DNA of 40,496 bases from CAZJLP01 sp964546955 (GTDB lineage: Bacteria; Verrucomicrobiota; Verrucomicrobiia; Opitutales; Opitutaceae). The DNA lies in contig CAZJLP010000047.1 in assembly GCA_964546955.1 (NCBI GenBank), forward strand, positions 1-40,496, written 5' to 3'. A model generated the notes under the pieces. That model was not told the origin of the DNA, searched no databases, and saw only the letters and a program-made list of their open reading frames with translations. Shown here piece after piece: positions 7,266 through 16,085 of the stretch. The position numbers and the translations under genes were made by a program. Every line of letters starts with the position of its first letter. Position 1 is the first letter of the stretch.

Positions 7266-8708
7266 GTGGCGCTGTCGGACACTCCTGCCATGCCGGATTC
7301 CTTCAGCCCCAAGGTAGATTCGAAATATGCGTGGGCATTCGTGAGCCGCGCCGGGCAACCGAAGCGCCGTGCAGAGGAACGGATTTGCGACTTCGACGAG
7401 ATCTACGCCAACTTTGATGAAGAGACGATTCGAGCTCAGGCCAGCCGCTGCATTGACTGCCCCGACCCTTTATGTGTCAAAGGTTGTCCGCTGAATAACC
7501 GGATCCCCGAGTGGCTCGCTTTGACCGCAAAGGGGCAATTCCTCGAGGCAGCCGAGATTTCTCGCTCGACGAGCAATCTGCCCGAAATCTGTTCGCGCGT
7601 GTGCCCGCAGGAACGACTTTGTGAAGGAGCCTGCATTCTTAACTGTCGAACACAGCCGGTTGCGATCGGGGCAGTGGAGCGGTTTATCAACGATTACGCA
7701 TTCGCGCGACATGCAGTAGAGCTTCCCTTGGTTCCGCCAAACGGCTTCACCGTGGCGGTGATCGGCTCCGGACCCGGTGGGATCGCGTGCGCGGACGAAC
7801 TGGCCAAGCTCGGCTATGACGTCACCGTGTTCGAGGCGCTAAAGATTCCAGGGGGCCTGCTGGTGAATGGTATTCCTGCTTTCAAACTGGAAAAACGCCT
7901 CGTAGCGCGGCGAGTGGAATTACTGGAAAAACGTGGCGTAAAATTCCGACTGGGGCTGCGGATTGGCTGGGATATGACGCTGACCGAACTGCGGAGAAAG
8001 TTCAACGCCGTGTTCCTGGGGGTGGGGGCGCAGAAACCGAAAGGCCTGGACGTGCCGGGCGGAACTCTCGGCGGCGTGGTGAATGCACTTCCATTCCTGA
8101 TTCAAAAAAATGTGGGCCCGGCGAGCCTCGATCATCCGCCGATCGACGTAGCCGGTAAGCGGGTGGCGGTGCTTGGTGGCGGCGACACGGCGATGGATTG
8201 CCTACGCACTGCCTTGCGCAGCGGAGCGAAAGAGGCGGTATGCCTCTATCGTCGCGACTTCGCCAACATGCCTGGCAGCCGCAAAGAGTACGCCAATGCG
8301 TTGGAGGAAGGCGCGCGGTTCGAATTTCTCGTCAACCCCACGGAGATACGTGGTCGTTCCGATGGGTCGTTGTCGGACATCCGTTGCGTGCGCATGGAGT
8401 TGGGCGCAGCCGATTCATCGGGACGCCGCAAGCCGCGGGCGGTTCCGGGATCCGAGTTTGAGGTGGCCGCGGATATACTCCTCGTCGCCTACGGTTTTGA
8501 CCCTGTGCCATTCCCTCCGGAATCCGAGTTCGCCAAACTCAAAACGGATGAATGGGGCGGCCTGGCGGTCGATCGCGATCAAATGACCAGCATTGAGGGA
8601 GTATTCGCCGGTGGCGATTCCGTCCGAGGTCCGAGCCTGGTCGTGCACGCCGTCCGCGACGGTCGCCAAGCCGCGGCGGGAATACACCGCCGATTGAGCG
8701 TGCGTTAA
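7266..8708 (+). CDS. GltD/PreT-like FeS-FAD-NAD(P)H oxidoreductase
   Basis: Resembles the small subunit of glutamate synthase and the N-terminal half of dihydropyrimidine dehydrogenase. Near the N-terminus is a two-cluster [4Fe-4S] domain (CIDCPDPLCVKGCPLNN, then CSRVCPQERLCEGAC). Next comes an FAD Rossmann motif (VIGSGPGGIACADEL), an NAD(P)H motif (VAVLGGGDTAMDC) and the C-terminal FAD motif GVFAGGDSVRGPSLVVHA. No gltB large subunit is in the window, so it probably moves electrons between NAD(P)H and a partner flavoprotein or ferredoxin rather than making glutamate. The GTG at 7266 lies 3 bp after the previous stop; an ATG at 7290 would give 472 aa. Its stop overlaps the convergent nuoN stop by 4 bp. 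Confidence 0.88.
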   Translation: MALSDTPAMPDSFSPKVDSKYAWAFVSRAGQPKRRAEERICDFDEIYANFDEETIRAQASRCIDCPDPLCVKGCPLNNRIPEWLALTAKGQFLEAAEISRSTSNLPEICSRVCPQERLCEGACILNCRTQPVAIGAVERFINDYAFARHAVELPLVPPNGFTVAVIGSGPGGIACADELAKLGYDVTVFEALKIPGGLLVNGIPAFKLEKRLVARRVELLEKRGVKFRLGLRIGWDMTLTELRRKFNAVFLGVGAQKPKGLDVPGGTLGGVVNALPFLIQKNVGPASLDHPPIDVAGKRVAVLGGGDTAMDCLRTALRSGAKEAVCLYRRDFANMPGSRKEYANALEEGARFEFLVNPTEIRGRSDGSLSDIRCVRMELGAADSSGRRKPRAVPGSEFEVAADILLVAYGFDPVPFPPESEFAKLKTDEWGGLAVDRDQMTSIEGVFAGGDSVRGPSLVVHAVRDGRQAAAGIHRRLSVR

Positions 8709-10171
8709 ATAACGCGCAATAGGGCAGGCGCAAATATCCCGAGTACAATGATCATCGCCGCGCAGGCGACGAGGGACAGGGCTGCGGCGGCCGGTACTTT
8801 GATCCGCTTTACGCCTTCGGCCGCCGGCGCGACCACCGCCTGTTTCAGGACCAGAAGATAATAGTACAGCGACACCGCGCTGAGAAAGAGCGCGCCGATC
8901 GCCAGCCAACCTGCCGCGTTCGTGAGCCCGCCCATTTTGAGTGCGGCGGCATAGACGAAGAATTTTCCGAAAAAGCCGGCCAGAGGTGGGATCCCCGCCA
9001 GTGAAAGGATAAAAACCACCAGGCATCCAGCGAGTAGGGGAGAGCGCCGGTGCAACCCCGCCAGGTCCGTGATCTTGTCACAGGCGCCAGCCTGCTCCAC
9101 CGAAGCGATCACGGCGAATGCTCCCACGGTCGCGAGTCCGTAGGTGAACGCGTAATAGAAAATACCCGCGAAGCCGGCGGTCCCGACCGTGAGAAGACCG
9201 AGCAGCAGTGAGCCAGCGTGAGCGATCGCGGAATAAGCCAGTAGCCGACGTACATTGGTTTGAGCCAAAGCCGCGATATTTCCCAGCAGCATGGAGCTTC
9301 CGGCAAGGAGCGCAACCGCCTCAGACCAGCCCGGCGTCCCATAGGGAAGTGTCAAGTCGCCGGCCGCTGTGCCCAGGCCCGGCCACAGGAGCCGGCTGAA
9401 CAGCACAAGAGCGCTGAGTTTGGAAGCCGACGCTATGAGCGCGGCCGCGGGCGGTGGGGCCCCCTGGTAGGCGTCCGGAGCCCACAGATGAAACGGAGCG
9501 GCCGCCGTTTTGTATCCCAGAGCGACCACGATCATGGCCAAAGCCAAGGATCGGAGCGAAGTCGCGGCCCCATTTGTCAGCGCCGCCGCGATCTGGGGCA
9601 ATTCAATCGATCCTGCAATGCCGTAGAGGAGACTGAAGCCGAACAAGAGAAACGCCGCTGACATTCCGCCGAACAGAAAATATTTCAACGCCGCTTCGGA
9701 CGACTCGCGGCGCGAGGCATCGAACCCCGTCAACACGTACAGCGACAAGCTTGCCAACTCGAGCGCGAGAAATGTCACGAGCAGTTGCTGCGCGGCAGCC
9801 ATCAAAAGAAGACCGACCGTAGCGAACAGGAGAAGGGCGACGTATTCCGAGGGACGGCGGGACACCCGTGTCCCCGTAGTCGCGCCGAAGACGAAAAGCG
9901 CCAGAACAAGCACTCCCCCTCGGGTGGCCACCGCGAACGAATCGAACATAAAAACCTGACCAAATACAGCGCCCCGGGCGCCACCCGTATAGGTCAGGAT
10001 GAGTGCGGTCGCGACCGCCAGGCCGCCCACTGTCAGGGCGATGTTTAGCCGTCGCTTTTCCGGGCTTTTGCGAAACGAAGCGAGATCCAGCGCGAGGGTC
10101 AAGAAAGCGCCGGCCACGAGGGTGGCTTCAGGCGCCAATGCGCGGGCGAGTCCAAAATAGTCGTGGTTCAT
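8705..10171 (-). CDS. nuoN: Complex I subunit N (antiporter-like)
   Basis: A 488-aa multi-spanning membrane subunit of NADH-quinone-oxidoreductase-type complex I, one of the proton-channel subunits. The key TM5 glutamate lies in TFLALELASLSLYVL and the TM7 lysine in VALGYKTAAAPFHLWAPDAYQGAP, both as in functional NuoN. It is the last gene of the cluster. Its ATG overlaps the stop of the preceding nuoM, and its stop overlaps the convergent gltD-like stop, so no space remains for a terminator between the two operons. Confidence 0.95.
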   Translation of the reverse strand: MNHDYFGLARALAPEATLVAGAFLTLALDLASFRKSPEKRRLNIALTVGGLAVATALILTYTGGARGAVFGQVFMFDSFAVATRGGVLVLALFVFGATTGTRVSRRPSEYVALLLFATVGLLLMAAAQQLLVTFLALELASLSLYVLTGFDASRRESSEAALKYFLFGGMSAAFLLFGFSLLYGIAGSIELPQIAAALTNGAATSLRSLALAMIVVALGYKTAAAPFHLWAPDAYQGAPPPAAALIASASKLSALVLFSRLLWPGLGTAAGDLTLPYGTPGWSEAVALLAGSSMLLGNIAALAQTNVRRLLAYSAIAHAGSLLLGLLTVGTAGFAGIFYYAFTYGLATVGAFAVIASVEQAGACDKITDLAGLHRRSPLLAGCLVVFILSLAGIPPLAGFFGKFFVYAAALKMGGLTNAAGWLAIGALFLSAVSLYYYLLVLKQAVVAPAAEGVKRIKVPAAAALSLVACAAMIIVLGIFAPALLRVI

Positions 10172-11667
10172 GTCAAACCCCCGATCAGCGCCGACTTCAT
10201 GTAGGGGTTCTCGAGGCTTGGAATGATCCAGTGAAGCAAGAGATCGGGTTTCAGGCCGATCAGCACCGCTGCCGCGATCAGCAGGAGGGCGCCCGTTTTC
10301 TCGGGAGCCGTGATGGCAGCCATCGGATGCTCCGCGCTGCCGCCGGCGTCGGGACGGTGGGCGCCGAAAAACGACACGTGAATCGCCCGGAGGGTGAAGG
10401 CTGCGGCGATCAGGACTCCTCCGATCGCAACGAACGCCCAAATTGGGGACGTCTTCCATGCACCAATGAGAATATTCAGCTCCGCGGGAAAACCGCTGAA
10501 GCCGGGCATACCCATGGAAGCCAATCCAGCCAGCACAAACACCGTCGCCGCGAAGGGCATCTGACGGTGTAGCGGAAGCAGACGAAGTTCCTCCAATTTT
10601 CGGGTGTGAGTTCGCTCGTAGACCATGCGGCCGACGACTGCGAAGAGGAGTCCGGCGATAACTCCGTGGGAAAACATCTGCAACACGGCCCCCGCGACCC
10701 CTTCGGTATTTGCCGCCGCGAGGCCCAGCAGGACGAAACCCATGTGGCTCACGCTCGAATAACCGATCACGAACTTGAAGTCGTCCTGCACGAGCGCGAC
10801 GAGTCCGGCGTAAAGGATCCCCGCGATCGCCAGCCACGCGATGGTGGACTGAAAGTAGGCAAAGCCAGTCGGGAAAAGCGGCAGGGCCACCCGCAGGCAG
10901 CCATAGGCACCGAGTTTCATGACCACCCCCGCTAGCAGCATCGAGGCGGCGGTCGGGGCCGCCACATGCCCGGTGGGCGCCCAGGTGTGAAAAGGAAACA
11001 GGCCGGCGAGCACGGCAAAGCCGCCGAACGTCAAGGCGAACATGGCAATTTGCTGTCCCGCACTGAACTTTCCCGCCTCCACCGCCAGGTCCACCAACGA
11101 AAAGCTCTGCGCCCCGCCGGTGGTGTAGGCCCATAGCAATCCCACGAGGACCAACGCACTGCCGGCAAAAGAATACAGCACGAGTTTCATCGCGCCGTAC
11201 TCGCGGTCGGTGGAACCCCACTTCGCGATGAGGAAGTACTTGGGCACAATCGCGATTTCGTAGAACACGAAGAAGAGAAACGCGTCCGCGCTGAGAAAAA
11301 CGCCATACACGCCGCCGATGAGCGTCAAGTAGCAGGCGAAGAATTCGCCAGCACGGTCGACAATGTTCCAGGAGAAAAGGACACCGGCTGTCGCCGCGAG
11401 TCCGGTCAAGACCAGCAGGGTCAAGCTGATGCCGTCGGCGGACAGATGATAGCGGATTCCGAAGGTCGGGATCCAAGGCATATCAATAAGTGAGTGAGGG
11501 GTTGAGGAAGGAATGAAACCTACCGCTGCCGCAATGACGATCGCCCAGGCGATCGCTGCGGTCGCGAGCGCGACCCACCGCGCAACAGCGGCCGAACGAA
11601 TCCCAGCCACCAGCGCTACCAGCGCGCCCGCAAAAGAGACGTAGATGGTGAACGGTAGGTGCGTCAT
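10168..11667 (-). CDS. nuoM: Complex I subunit M, NuoN-proximal paralogue with altered TM7
   Basis: A 499-aa antiporter-like subunit. Conserved features include the TM5 glutamate (FFVFYEIAIVPKYFLI), FPFHTWAPTGHVAAPT, a TM8-region lysine (GVVMKLGAYG) and IGYSSVSHMGF. One key residue is changed. Where NuoM proteins normally read GFAVKVPLFPFHTW, this one reads GFAVLAGLFPFHTW, so the TM7 lysine (E. coli NuoM Lys234) is a leucine; the codon is CTC on the minus strand near 11025. It overlaps both neighbours by 4 bp. It is the second of two adjacent nuoM genes and only distantly resembles the first, so the pair is an old duplication and not a recent tandem copy. Confidence 0.93.
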   Translation of the reverse strand: MTHLPFTIYVSFAGALVALVAGIRSAAVARWVALATAAIAWAIVIAAAVGFIPSSTPHSLIDMPWIPTFGIRYHLSADGISLTLLVLTGLAATAGVLFSWNIVDRAGEFFACYLTLIGGVYGVFLSADAFLFFVFYEIAIVPKYFLIAKWGSTDREYGAMKLVLYSFAGSALVLVGLLWAYTTGGAQSFSLVDLAVEAGKFSAGQQIAMFALTFGGFAVLAGLFPFHTWAPTGHVAAPTAASMLLAGVVMKLGAYGCLRVALPLFPTGFAYFQSTIAWLAIAGILYAGLVALVQDDFKFVIGYSSVSHMGFVLLGLAAANTEGVAGAVLQMFSHGVIAGLLFAVVGRMVYERTHTRKLEELRLLPLHRQMPFAATVFVLAGLASMGMPGFSGFPAELNILIGAWKTSPIWAFVAIGGVLIAAAFTLRAIHVSFFGAHRPDAGGSAEHPMAAITAPEKTGALLLIAAAVLIGLKPDLLLHWIIPSLENPYMKSALIGGLT

Positions 11668-13205
11668 TTGAGCATGGCTTGACGAACCCAGAGCGTGATC
11701 GCCGGGTTGAAGAGTCCGGTCAGTAGGTGAGGAAGGACGCCCAACAACAGCATGAGCGCCGCGAAAGTCCCCAAAACGGATTTCTCGACCGCATTCAGGT
11801 CCGGAAACGTCCCGGCCGCGGCTCCGGCGCGTGGACCATGGAACACGCGCTGCCAGAACGTGAGCAGGAACAATGCGGTGGCGAACAGGCCGAGACAGGC
11901 AATCGCTGCCGCCCAGGGAGCCAGTCCGAAGACACCGCGAAAAATCAGAACCTCTCCGACAAATCCGTTCAGTCCGGGCAGGCCGAGCGAACTGAAAAGA
12001 GTCACACCGCAGAGACCGGCAAAAATCGGAGCTGCGCTTCGCACGCCGCCAAAATCAGCGAGTCCACGCCGCTCGCCGGCGCGTTTTTCCAGCACGGCGA
12101 TGCAAAAGAAAAGTGCCGCCCCGGAAATCCCGTGATTGAACATCTGCAGTAGCGCGCCCGCCATGGCTGAGGTGGCGGCCCGGCCAAGCGCGGGATCGGG
12201 CCCGCTTTGCGATGCCACGGCAAAGAGGGCGAGCAGGCAGTAGCTGAGGTGATTGATCGATGAATACGCGACCATGCGTTTGAGGTCGGTCTGCCTCAGG
12301 GCAGCGAATGCGCTCAGCACCACGCCCGCCACGGCTAGGCCAAGCAGGGGAGACGCCGCCCCTTGAAGTTCGGCCGGGAAAAGCGGCCACAGGATCCTCA
12401 CGAAGGCGTACATGCCCATTTTCGACATGACTCCGGTCAGGAACATGGAGACGCCGCTCGGAGCCTCGCTGTAGGCACTGGGCAGCCAGGTGTGAAAAGG
12501 AAAGAGAGGAACTTTGACCGCGAGCCCGAGAAGTACGCCGAAGAATACGGCCTGAGGCGCCCACCCGTCGATGGCCGCCAATTTGGCGCGCAACGTGCCA
12601 TTGGCCGCGAGTTGGGCAAGCTCGCCAAACCCGAGCTCACCGGTCGCGACAAAAATAGCGGCGAATCCCAGCAGCATGAACACACTGCCACCGACGGTGT
12701 AGAGCACGAATTGGTAGGCCGCGCGGGTCGCTGCTGGTCCGCCCCAGAGTTTGATCAGAAAGAAGGCGGGTACCAGGCTGAGTTCCCAGAAGAGAAACCA
12801 GTGGAAGAAATCCAGCGCGAGAAAAGTCCCCAAAGCGGCGCTCTGCAGGAAAAGAAAAAGCGCGTGAAAAATTCGAGGCGAGTACTCGTTGGTCCGACTG
12901 CACAGCAGGCACGCCGGCGCCACGACCGCGGTGAGAAGCACGAGCAACAGACTCATTCCGTCGAGTCCCAGATGATAGTGGACGTTCAGCGTGCTAATCC
13001 AGGTCAGGCGCTCGGTGAATTGGAATCCGGCTGCATGCGGATCGAAGTTGGCCAGAAGCACCGTCCCCAAAACCGCGGTGGACAAGCTTGCGGCCAGACC
13101 CAGCACCCGAGCCGCCGAGTTACTTATTCGCGGGCTCAACGAGAGAAGCACCGCTCCAAGCGAAGGACCGAAAACCACGAGGCTGAGCCAGGGCAGTGGG
13201 TTCAT
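11664..13205 (-). CDS. nuoM: Complex I subunit M, NuoL-proximal paralogue
   Basis: A 513-aa antiporter-like subunit of the membrane arm. The canonical pump residues are present: TM5 glutamate in FLFWELSLVPAFFLI, TM7 lysine in LAVKVPLFPFHTWLPSAY, a TM8 lysine in TGVMSKMGMYAF and the histidine in AYSSINHLSY. It starts inside the nuoL stop (ATGA) and ends inside the next nuoM start. With four antiporter-like genes in one cluster (L, M, M, N), the complex should carry one more channel subunit than the usual bacterial enzyme. Confidence 0.95.
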   Translation of the reverse strand: MNPLPWLSLVVFGPSLGAVLLSLSPRISNSAARVLGLAASLSTAVLGTVLLANFDPHAAGFQFTERLTWISTLNVHYHLGLDGMSLLLVLLTAVVAPACLLCSRTNEYSPRIFHALFLFLQSAALGTFLALDFFHWFLFWELSLVPAFFLIKLWGGPAATRAAYQFVLYTVGGSVFMLLGFAAIFVATGELGFGELAQLAANGTLRAKLAAIDGWAPQAVFFGVLLGLAVKVPLFPFHTWLPSAYSEAPSGVSMFLTGVMSKMGMYAFVRILWPLFPAELQGAASPLLGLAVAGVVLSAFAALRQTDLKRMVAYSSINHLSYCLLALFAVASQSGPDPALGRAATSAMAGALLQMFNHGISGAALFFCIAVLEKRAGERRGLADFGGVRSAAPIFAGLCGVTLFSSLGLPGLNGFVGEVLIFRGVFGLAPWAAAIACLGLFATALFLLTFWQRVFHGPRAGAAAGTFPDLNAVEKSVLGTFAALMLLLGVLPHLLTGLFNPAITLWVRQAMLK

Positions 13206-15262
13206 GTGGGGCCTCCCGCGAACGCAAGGAAAGCGAGAATGACAAAAGCCACGGCGATCGTCCTGAGATAGGATTGCGGAGTCCCGGTTTGGATCCGTGC
13301 GTAAGCCGCACCATTGGCGCGGAGTTTCTTGGTGATGAGATCGAAGCTCGCGTTGAGACCCCGTTCATCACACCGGCGGTTCATGCGACCCCCGAATTCA
13401 CCCAAACGCCCAAGAAGCGAAACTGCGCCGCCGATCACATGGCGGTCGAGCGCATCCGAAAGAATCGAGGCGGCTCGCGTCAGCCTTCCGAACGTGGCAC
13501 GGTAGAGCTCGTCGAACTTGAAACGTGCATTCGCGAAACTGAAGACAGTCGGGGCGAAGCTCTCCAACGGATCCTGCGCGTCGCTGGCGCTGCGTGGCCT
13601 CCGGCCGTAGACAAACCAACCCAGCGCCACTCCCGCGCCGACCAAGCCTATCGAGGCAAGGAGTTCAGTGACACTTTCGATCAGGTGTCCACCTTCCGTT
13701 GGCTTGCCCAGCAGCTGCGACTGCAGCCACGGCCACGCCGGTGTCCCGAGGAAGCCGAGGCCTACCGCTACGACTGCCAAAACCACCAGGGGACCGGTCA
13801 TGACGGCCGGATTCTCGTGCGCATGGTCAGCCGCTTCGCTTCGAGCGAAGCCGAAGAAAACGTAGAGCAAAAGACGGGTTGTGTAGAAGGCAGTAAGACC
13901 CACCGCCGATATTCCCATCAAGAACGGCAGCTGAGAAACGTGCCAATGACCCGCTGCGGTCAGGATCGCCTCCTTGCTCCAGAATCCGGAGAAAAGGAAG
14001 GGGATTCCAGAAAGCGCCATCGTACCCACGGCAAACGTGGCAAAGGTGACCCGCATCCTTCGCGACAGACCGCCGAGTCTGCGAATATCCTGCTCGTGGT
14101 GTGCCGCGTGAATGACCGACCCGGCGCAGAGAAACAGCAGCGCTTTGAAGAAGGCGTGCGTGAGGAGGTGGAAGATAGCCGCCACCCATGAACCCACGCC
14201 CAGCGCCAGCATCATGTAGCCGAGCTGGGAAACGGTGGAAAAGGCTAGGACCCGTTTGATGTCGAATTGCGCCAGGCCCATGCAGGCTCCCAGAAGCGCG
14301 GTGATGGCTCCGACAAAGGCGACCACGGTGAGCGCGTGAACGGGCACGCCGGCCAAAACCAAATCGGCCGCCATGAGTGGGTAGACACGAGCGATCAAAA
14401 AGACGCCTGCCGCCACCATCGTCGCGGCATGGATCAGCGCGCTGACCGGTGTCGGCCCTTCCATCGCGTCCGGCAACCACACGTGCAGCGGGAACTGGGC
14501 GCTCTTGCCCATCGCGCCGNNNNNNNNNNATTGGCCCGACTTCCCAAGCGCGCCGCAGAAAACCAGCAGACCGATTGCCGTGGAAAGCGCCACCCCCCCG
14601 ACGACCGTCTGCCCCGTAAGCATCGCGAGCGGCCCAGCTTCAAGGCAACCGCGGCCTGCATCGTAGAAGAGCAGGGTGTCCGTGGAGTGGTATAGCCAGA
14701 GCATGCCCAGCAACAATCCGAGATCGCCAATGCGAGTCGTGATGAAGGCCTTCTTTGCCGCGGCGGCCGCCTCCGGTTTGTGAAACCAAAATCCGATCAA
14801 AAGATACGATGCGAGCCCGACCAGTTCCCAGCAGATAAACAGCAGCAGCAGGCTGTTGGAGATCAGAACTCCCAGCATGGCTGCCGCAAAAAGGCTGAGA
14901 AAACAGAAGAAGCGCGTGAAATTGGCGTCCTGCTTCATGTAGCCCAAACTGAAAACAAAGATCAACGTACCCACGAAGCACACCATGACGCACATGAACG
15001 CCGTCAGGGGGTCGAGCAGCCAGCCCAGGCGAACGGACCCGTCTCCCAGCGCGAACCAGGAGAAATTGAAGACAAGGTGTTCGGCCGGCGCGGCCAGTGC
15101 CCGCAGCAACGCGAGGACCGACAACACCAGCGCTCCCAGCATGCCGAAAATCGCTGCTGTGGCCGAGAGTCTTCGACCTGAGCGGGGCGTGAACGCTCCA
15201 ATGCCCGCCGCGAGGAGAGGCAGACAGGGGATGAGCCAGAGATACGAAACGATCCCGTTCAT
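13202..15262 (-). CDS. nuoL: Complex I subunit L with long lateral helix (contains assembly gap)
   Basis: The distal antiporter-like subunit, about 686 codons as assembled. It contains CWELVGLASYLLIGFWF, KKAFITTRIGDLGLLLG, the TM7 lysine motif GKSAQFPLHVWLPDAMEGP and FSTVSQLGYMM. It starts at ATG 15262, which shares one base with the nuoK TAA. Ten Ns at 14520-14529 interrupt the TM7 motif, and a version of GA(L/M)GKS(G/A)Q stands on both sides. Between DELYRATF and SYLRTIAV, the region of the lateral amphipathic helix, I count 71 residues. The equal stretch in E. coli NuoL, from memory, is about 40. A lengthened helix is the hallmark reported for complexes with a fourth antiporter subunit. 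Confidence 0.95.
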   Translation of the reverse strand: MNGIVSYLWLIPCLPLLAAGIGAFTPRSGRRLSATAAIFGMLGALVLSVLALLRALAAPAEHLVFNFSWFALGDGSVRLGWLLDPLTAFMCVMVCFVGTLIFVFSLGYMKQDANFTRFFCFLSLFAAAMLGVLISNSLLLLFICWELVGLASYLLIGFWFHKPEAAAAAKKAFITTRIGDLGLLLGMLWLYHSTDTLLFYDAGRGCLEAGPLAMLTGQTVVGGVALSTAIGLLVFCGALGKSGQXXXXGAMGKSAQFPLHVWLPDAMEGPTPVSALIHAATMVAAGVFLIARVYPLMAADLVLAGVPVHALTVVAFVGAITALLGACMGLAQFDIKRVLAFSTVSQLGYMMLALGVGSWVAAIFHLLTHAFFKALLFLCAGSVIHAAHHEQDIRRLGGLSRRMRVTFATFAVGTMALSGIPFLFSGFWSKEAILTAAGHWHVSQLPFLMGISAVGLTAFYTTRLLLYVFFGFARSEAADHAHENPAVMTGPLVVLAVVAVGLGFLGTPAWPWLQSQLLGKPTEGGHLIESVTELLASIGLVGAGVALGWFVYGRRPRSASDAQDPLESFAPTVFSFANARFKFDELYRATFGRLTRAASILSDALDRHVIGGAVSLLGRLGEFGGRMNRRCDERGLNASFDLITKKLRANGAAYARIQTGTPQSYLRTIAVAFVILAFLAFAGGPT
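14520..14529. other. Assembly gap (10 Ns) in nuoL
   Basis: Ten unknown bases. The flanks encode GALGKSGQ before and GAMGKSAQ after the gap, two variants of one motif that should occur once. The likely explanation is that two contigs from slightly different strains were joined where they actually overlap. Removing the gap and one copy (36 nt) keeps the frame and gives a normal NuoL. Confidence 0.95.
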
Positions 15263-15573
15263 TAGCCTTTCAAACGTGAGGCCTCCTCTAGCCTGATGTT
15301 TTGTTGATGACGGTAGATCGCGATCACCAGTGCGAGGCCGACCGCTGCTTCCGCCGCCGCGACTGCAATGGAAAAGAGGACAAACACGATGCCGCTCAGC
15401 GGTTCGACGGACGGACTGAAGCGCCAAAATGCGATAAAGTTGAGATTCGCCGCGTTGAGCATCAGCTCGACACCTAAAAGGACGAGGATCGCATTGCCGC
15501 GGGCCAACGCGGCCGCCAGACCAATCGCGAAGAGCAGCGCCGAAACGATCAGGCAACCTTCGAGCGGCGTCAT
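15262..15573 (-). CDS. nuoK: Complex I subunit K
   Basis: A 103-aa three-helix membrane subunit with the family pattern LVLLGVELMLNAANLNF, which carries the conserved membrane glutamate of TM2, and a second conserved glutamate in AVAAAEAAVGLALV. Length is typical (about 100 aa). The start overlaps the nuoJ stop and the stop overlaps the nuoL start, so translation is coupled. Confidence 0.95.
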   Translation of the reverse strand: MTPLEGCLIVSALLFAIGLAAALARGNAILVLLGVELMLNAANLNFIAFWRFSPSVEPLSGIVFVLFSIAVAAAEAAVGLALVIAIYRHQQNIRLEEASRLKG

Positions 15574-16085
15574 AGCGGGTCCTCCGGTTTTGAACTCGTG
15601 GAGCGAGCCGCGACCGTGACCGCTCCGATTAACGCGACGGTGAGCAAGGCCCCGATAATGAGCAGCGCGGCGGCATGCGTCCCCATCAGGCTGGTCCCGA
15701 TCTCACGCACGGTCGCGGTGGGAGCGGCGCGGGCAGACCACGGCAATGGGCTAGACAGTACGCCGTAGACCAACACCCCGGCCACGCCCGCCCCCGTCAG
15801 TACGGCGATGACCCCTCGCCGGAAGCTCACTCGGGACATCGGATTCCGCGGGGAAGGTTGTCCGGTCAATAGCACCGCGAAGAGTACGACCATCGAGATT
15901 GCGCCTGCATAGACCAGAGCCTGCGCAAAGGCGGCGAACTGTGCGTCCGCCCACAGATAAAGCACCGCAAGGGAAAGCCAGCTGACGACCAGCAGCAGCG
16001 CGCTGTGGATAAGATTGCGCAAGCTCAGCGCGACACCTGCCGTGCCGAGAAGAACAAGCGCAATGAGGGTCAGCCACAGGTTCAT
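15570..16085 (-). CDS. nuoJ: Complex I subunit J
   Basis: A 171-aa five-helix membrane subunit. The segment AQFAAFAQALVYAGAISMVV near residues 47-66 is the conserved NuoJ TM3 region with its YAGA turn. Length fits the family. It overlaps nuoH upstream and nuoK downstream by 4 bp each. Confidence 0.94.
   Translation of the reverse strand: MNLWLTLIALVLLGTAGVALSLRNLIHSALLLVVSWLSLAVLYLWADAQFAAFAQALVYAGAISMVVLFAVLLTGQPSPRNPMSRVSFRRGVIAVLTGAGVAGVLVYGVLSSPLPWSARAAPTATVREIGTSLMGTHAAALLIIGALLTVALIGAVTVAARSTSSKPEDPL

Noticed and set aside
8705..11476. A 923-codon open frame suggesting a nuoM-nuoN fusion
   Set aside because: The N-terminal 430 codons are an out-of-frame shadow of nuoM (Arg/Gly-rich, no helices). 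True nuoN starts at ATG 10171 with a 4-bp overlap.
12363..14191. Long plus-strand open frames opposite nuoM and nuoL
   Set aside because: They are Arg/Glu/Gly-rich, domain-free antisense shadows caused by high GC in third positions.
15263..15556. N-terminal extension of nuoL
   Set aside because: This part reads nuoK in another frame; the ATG at 15262 matches the family N-terminus.
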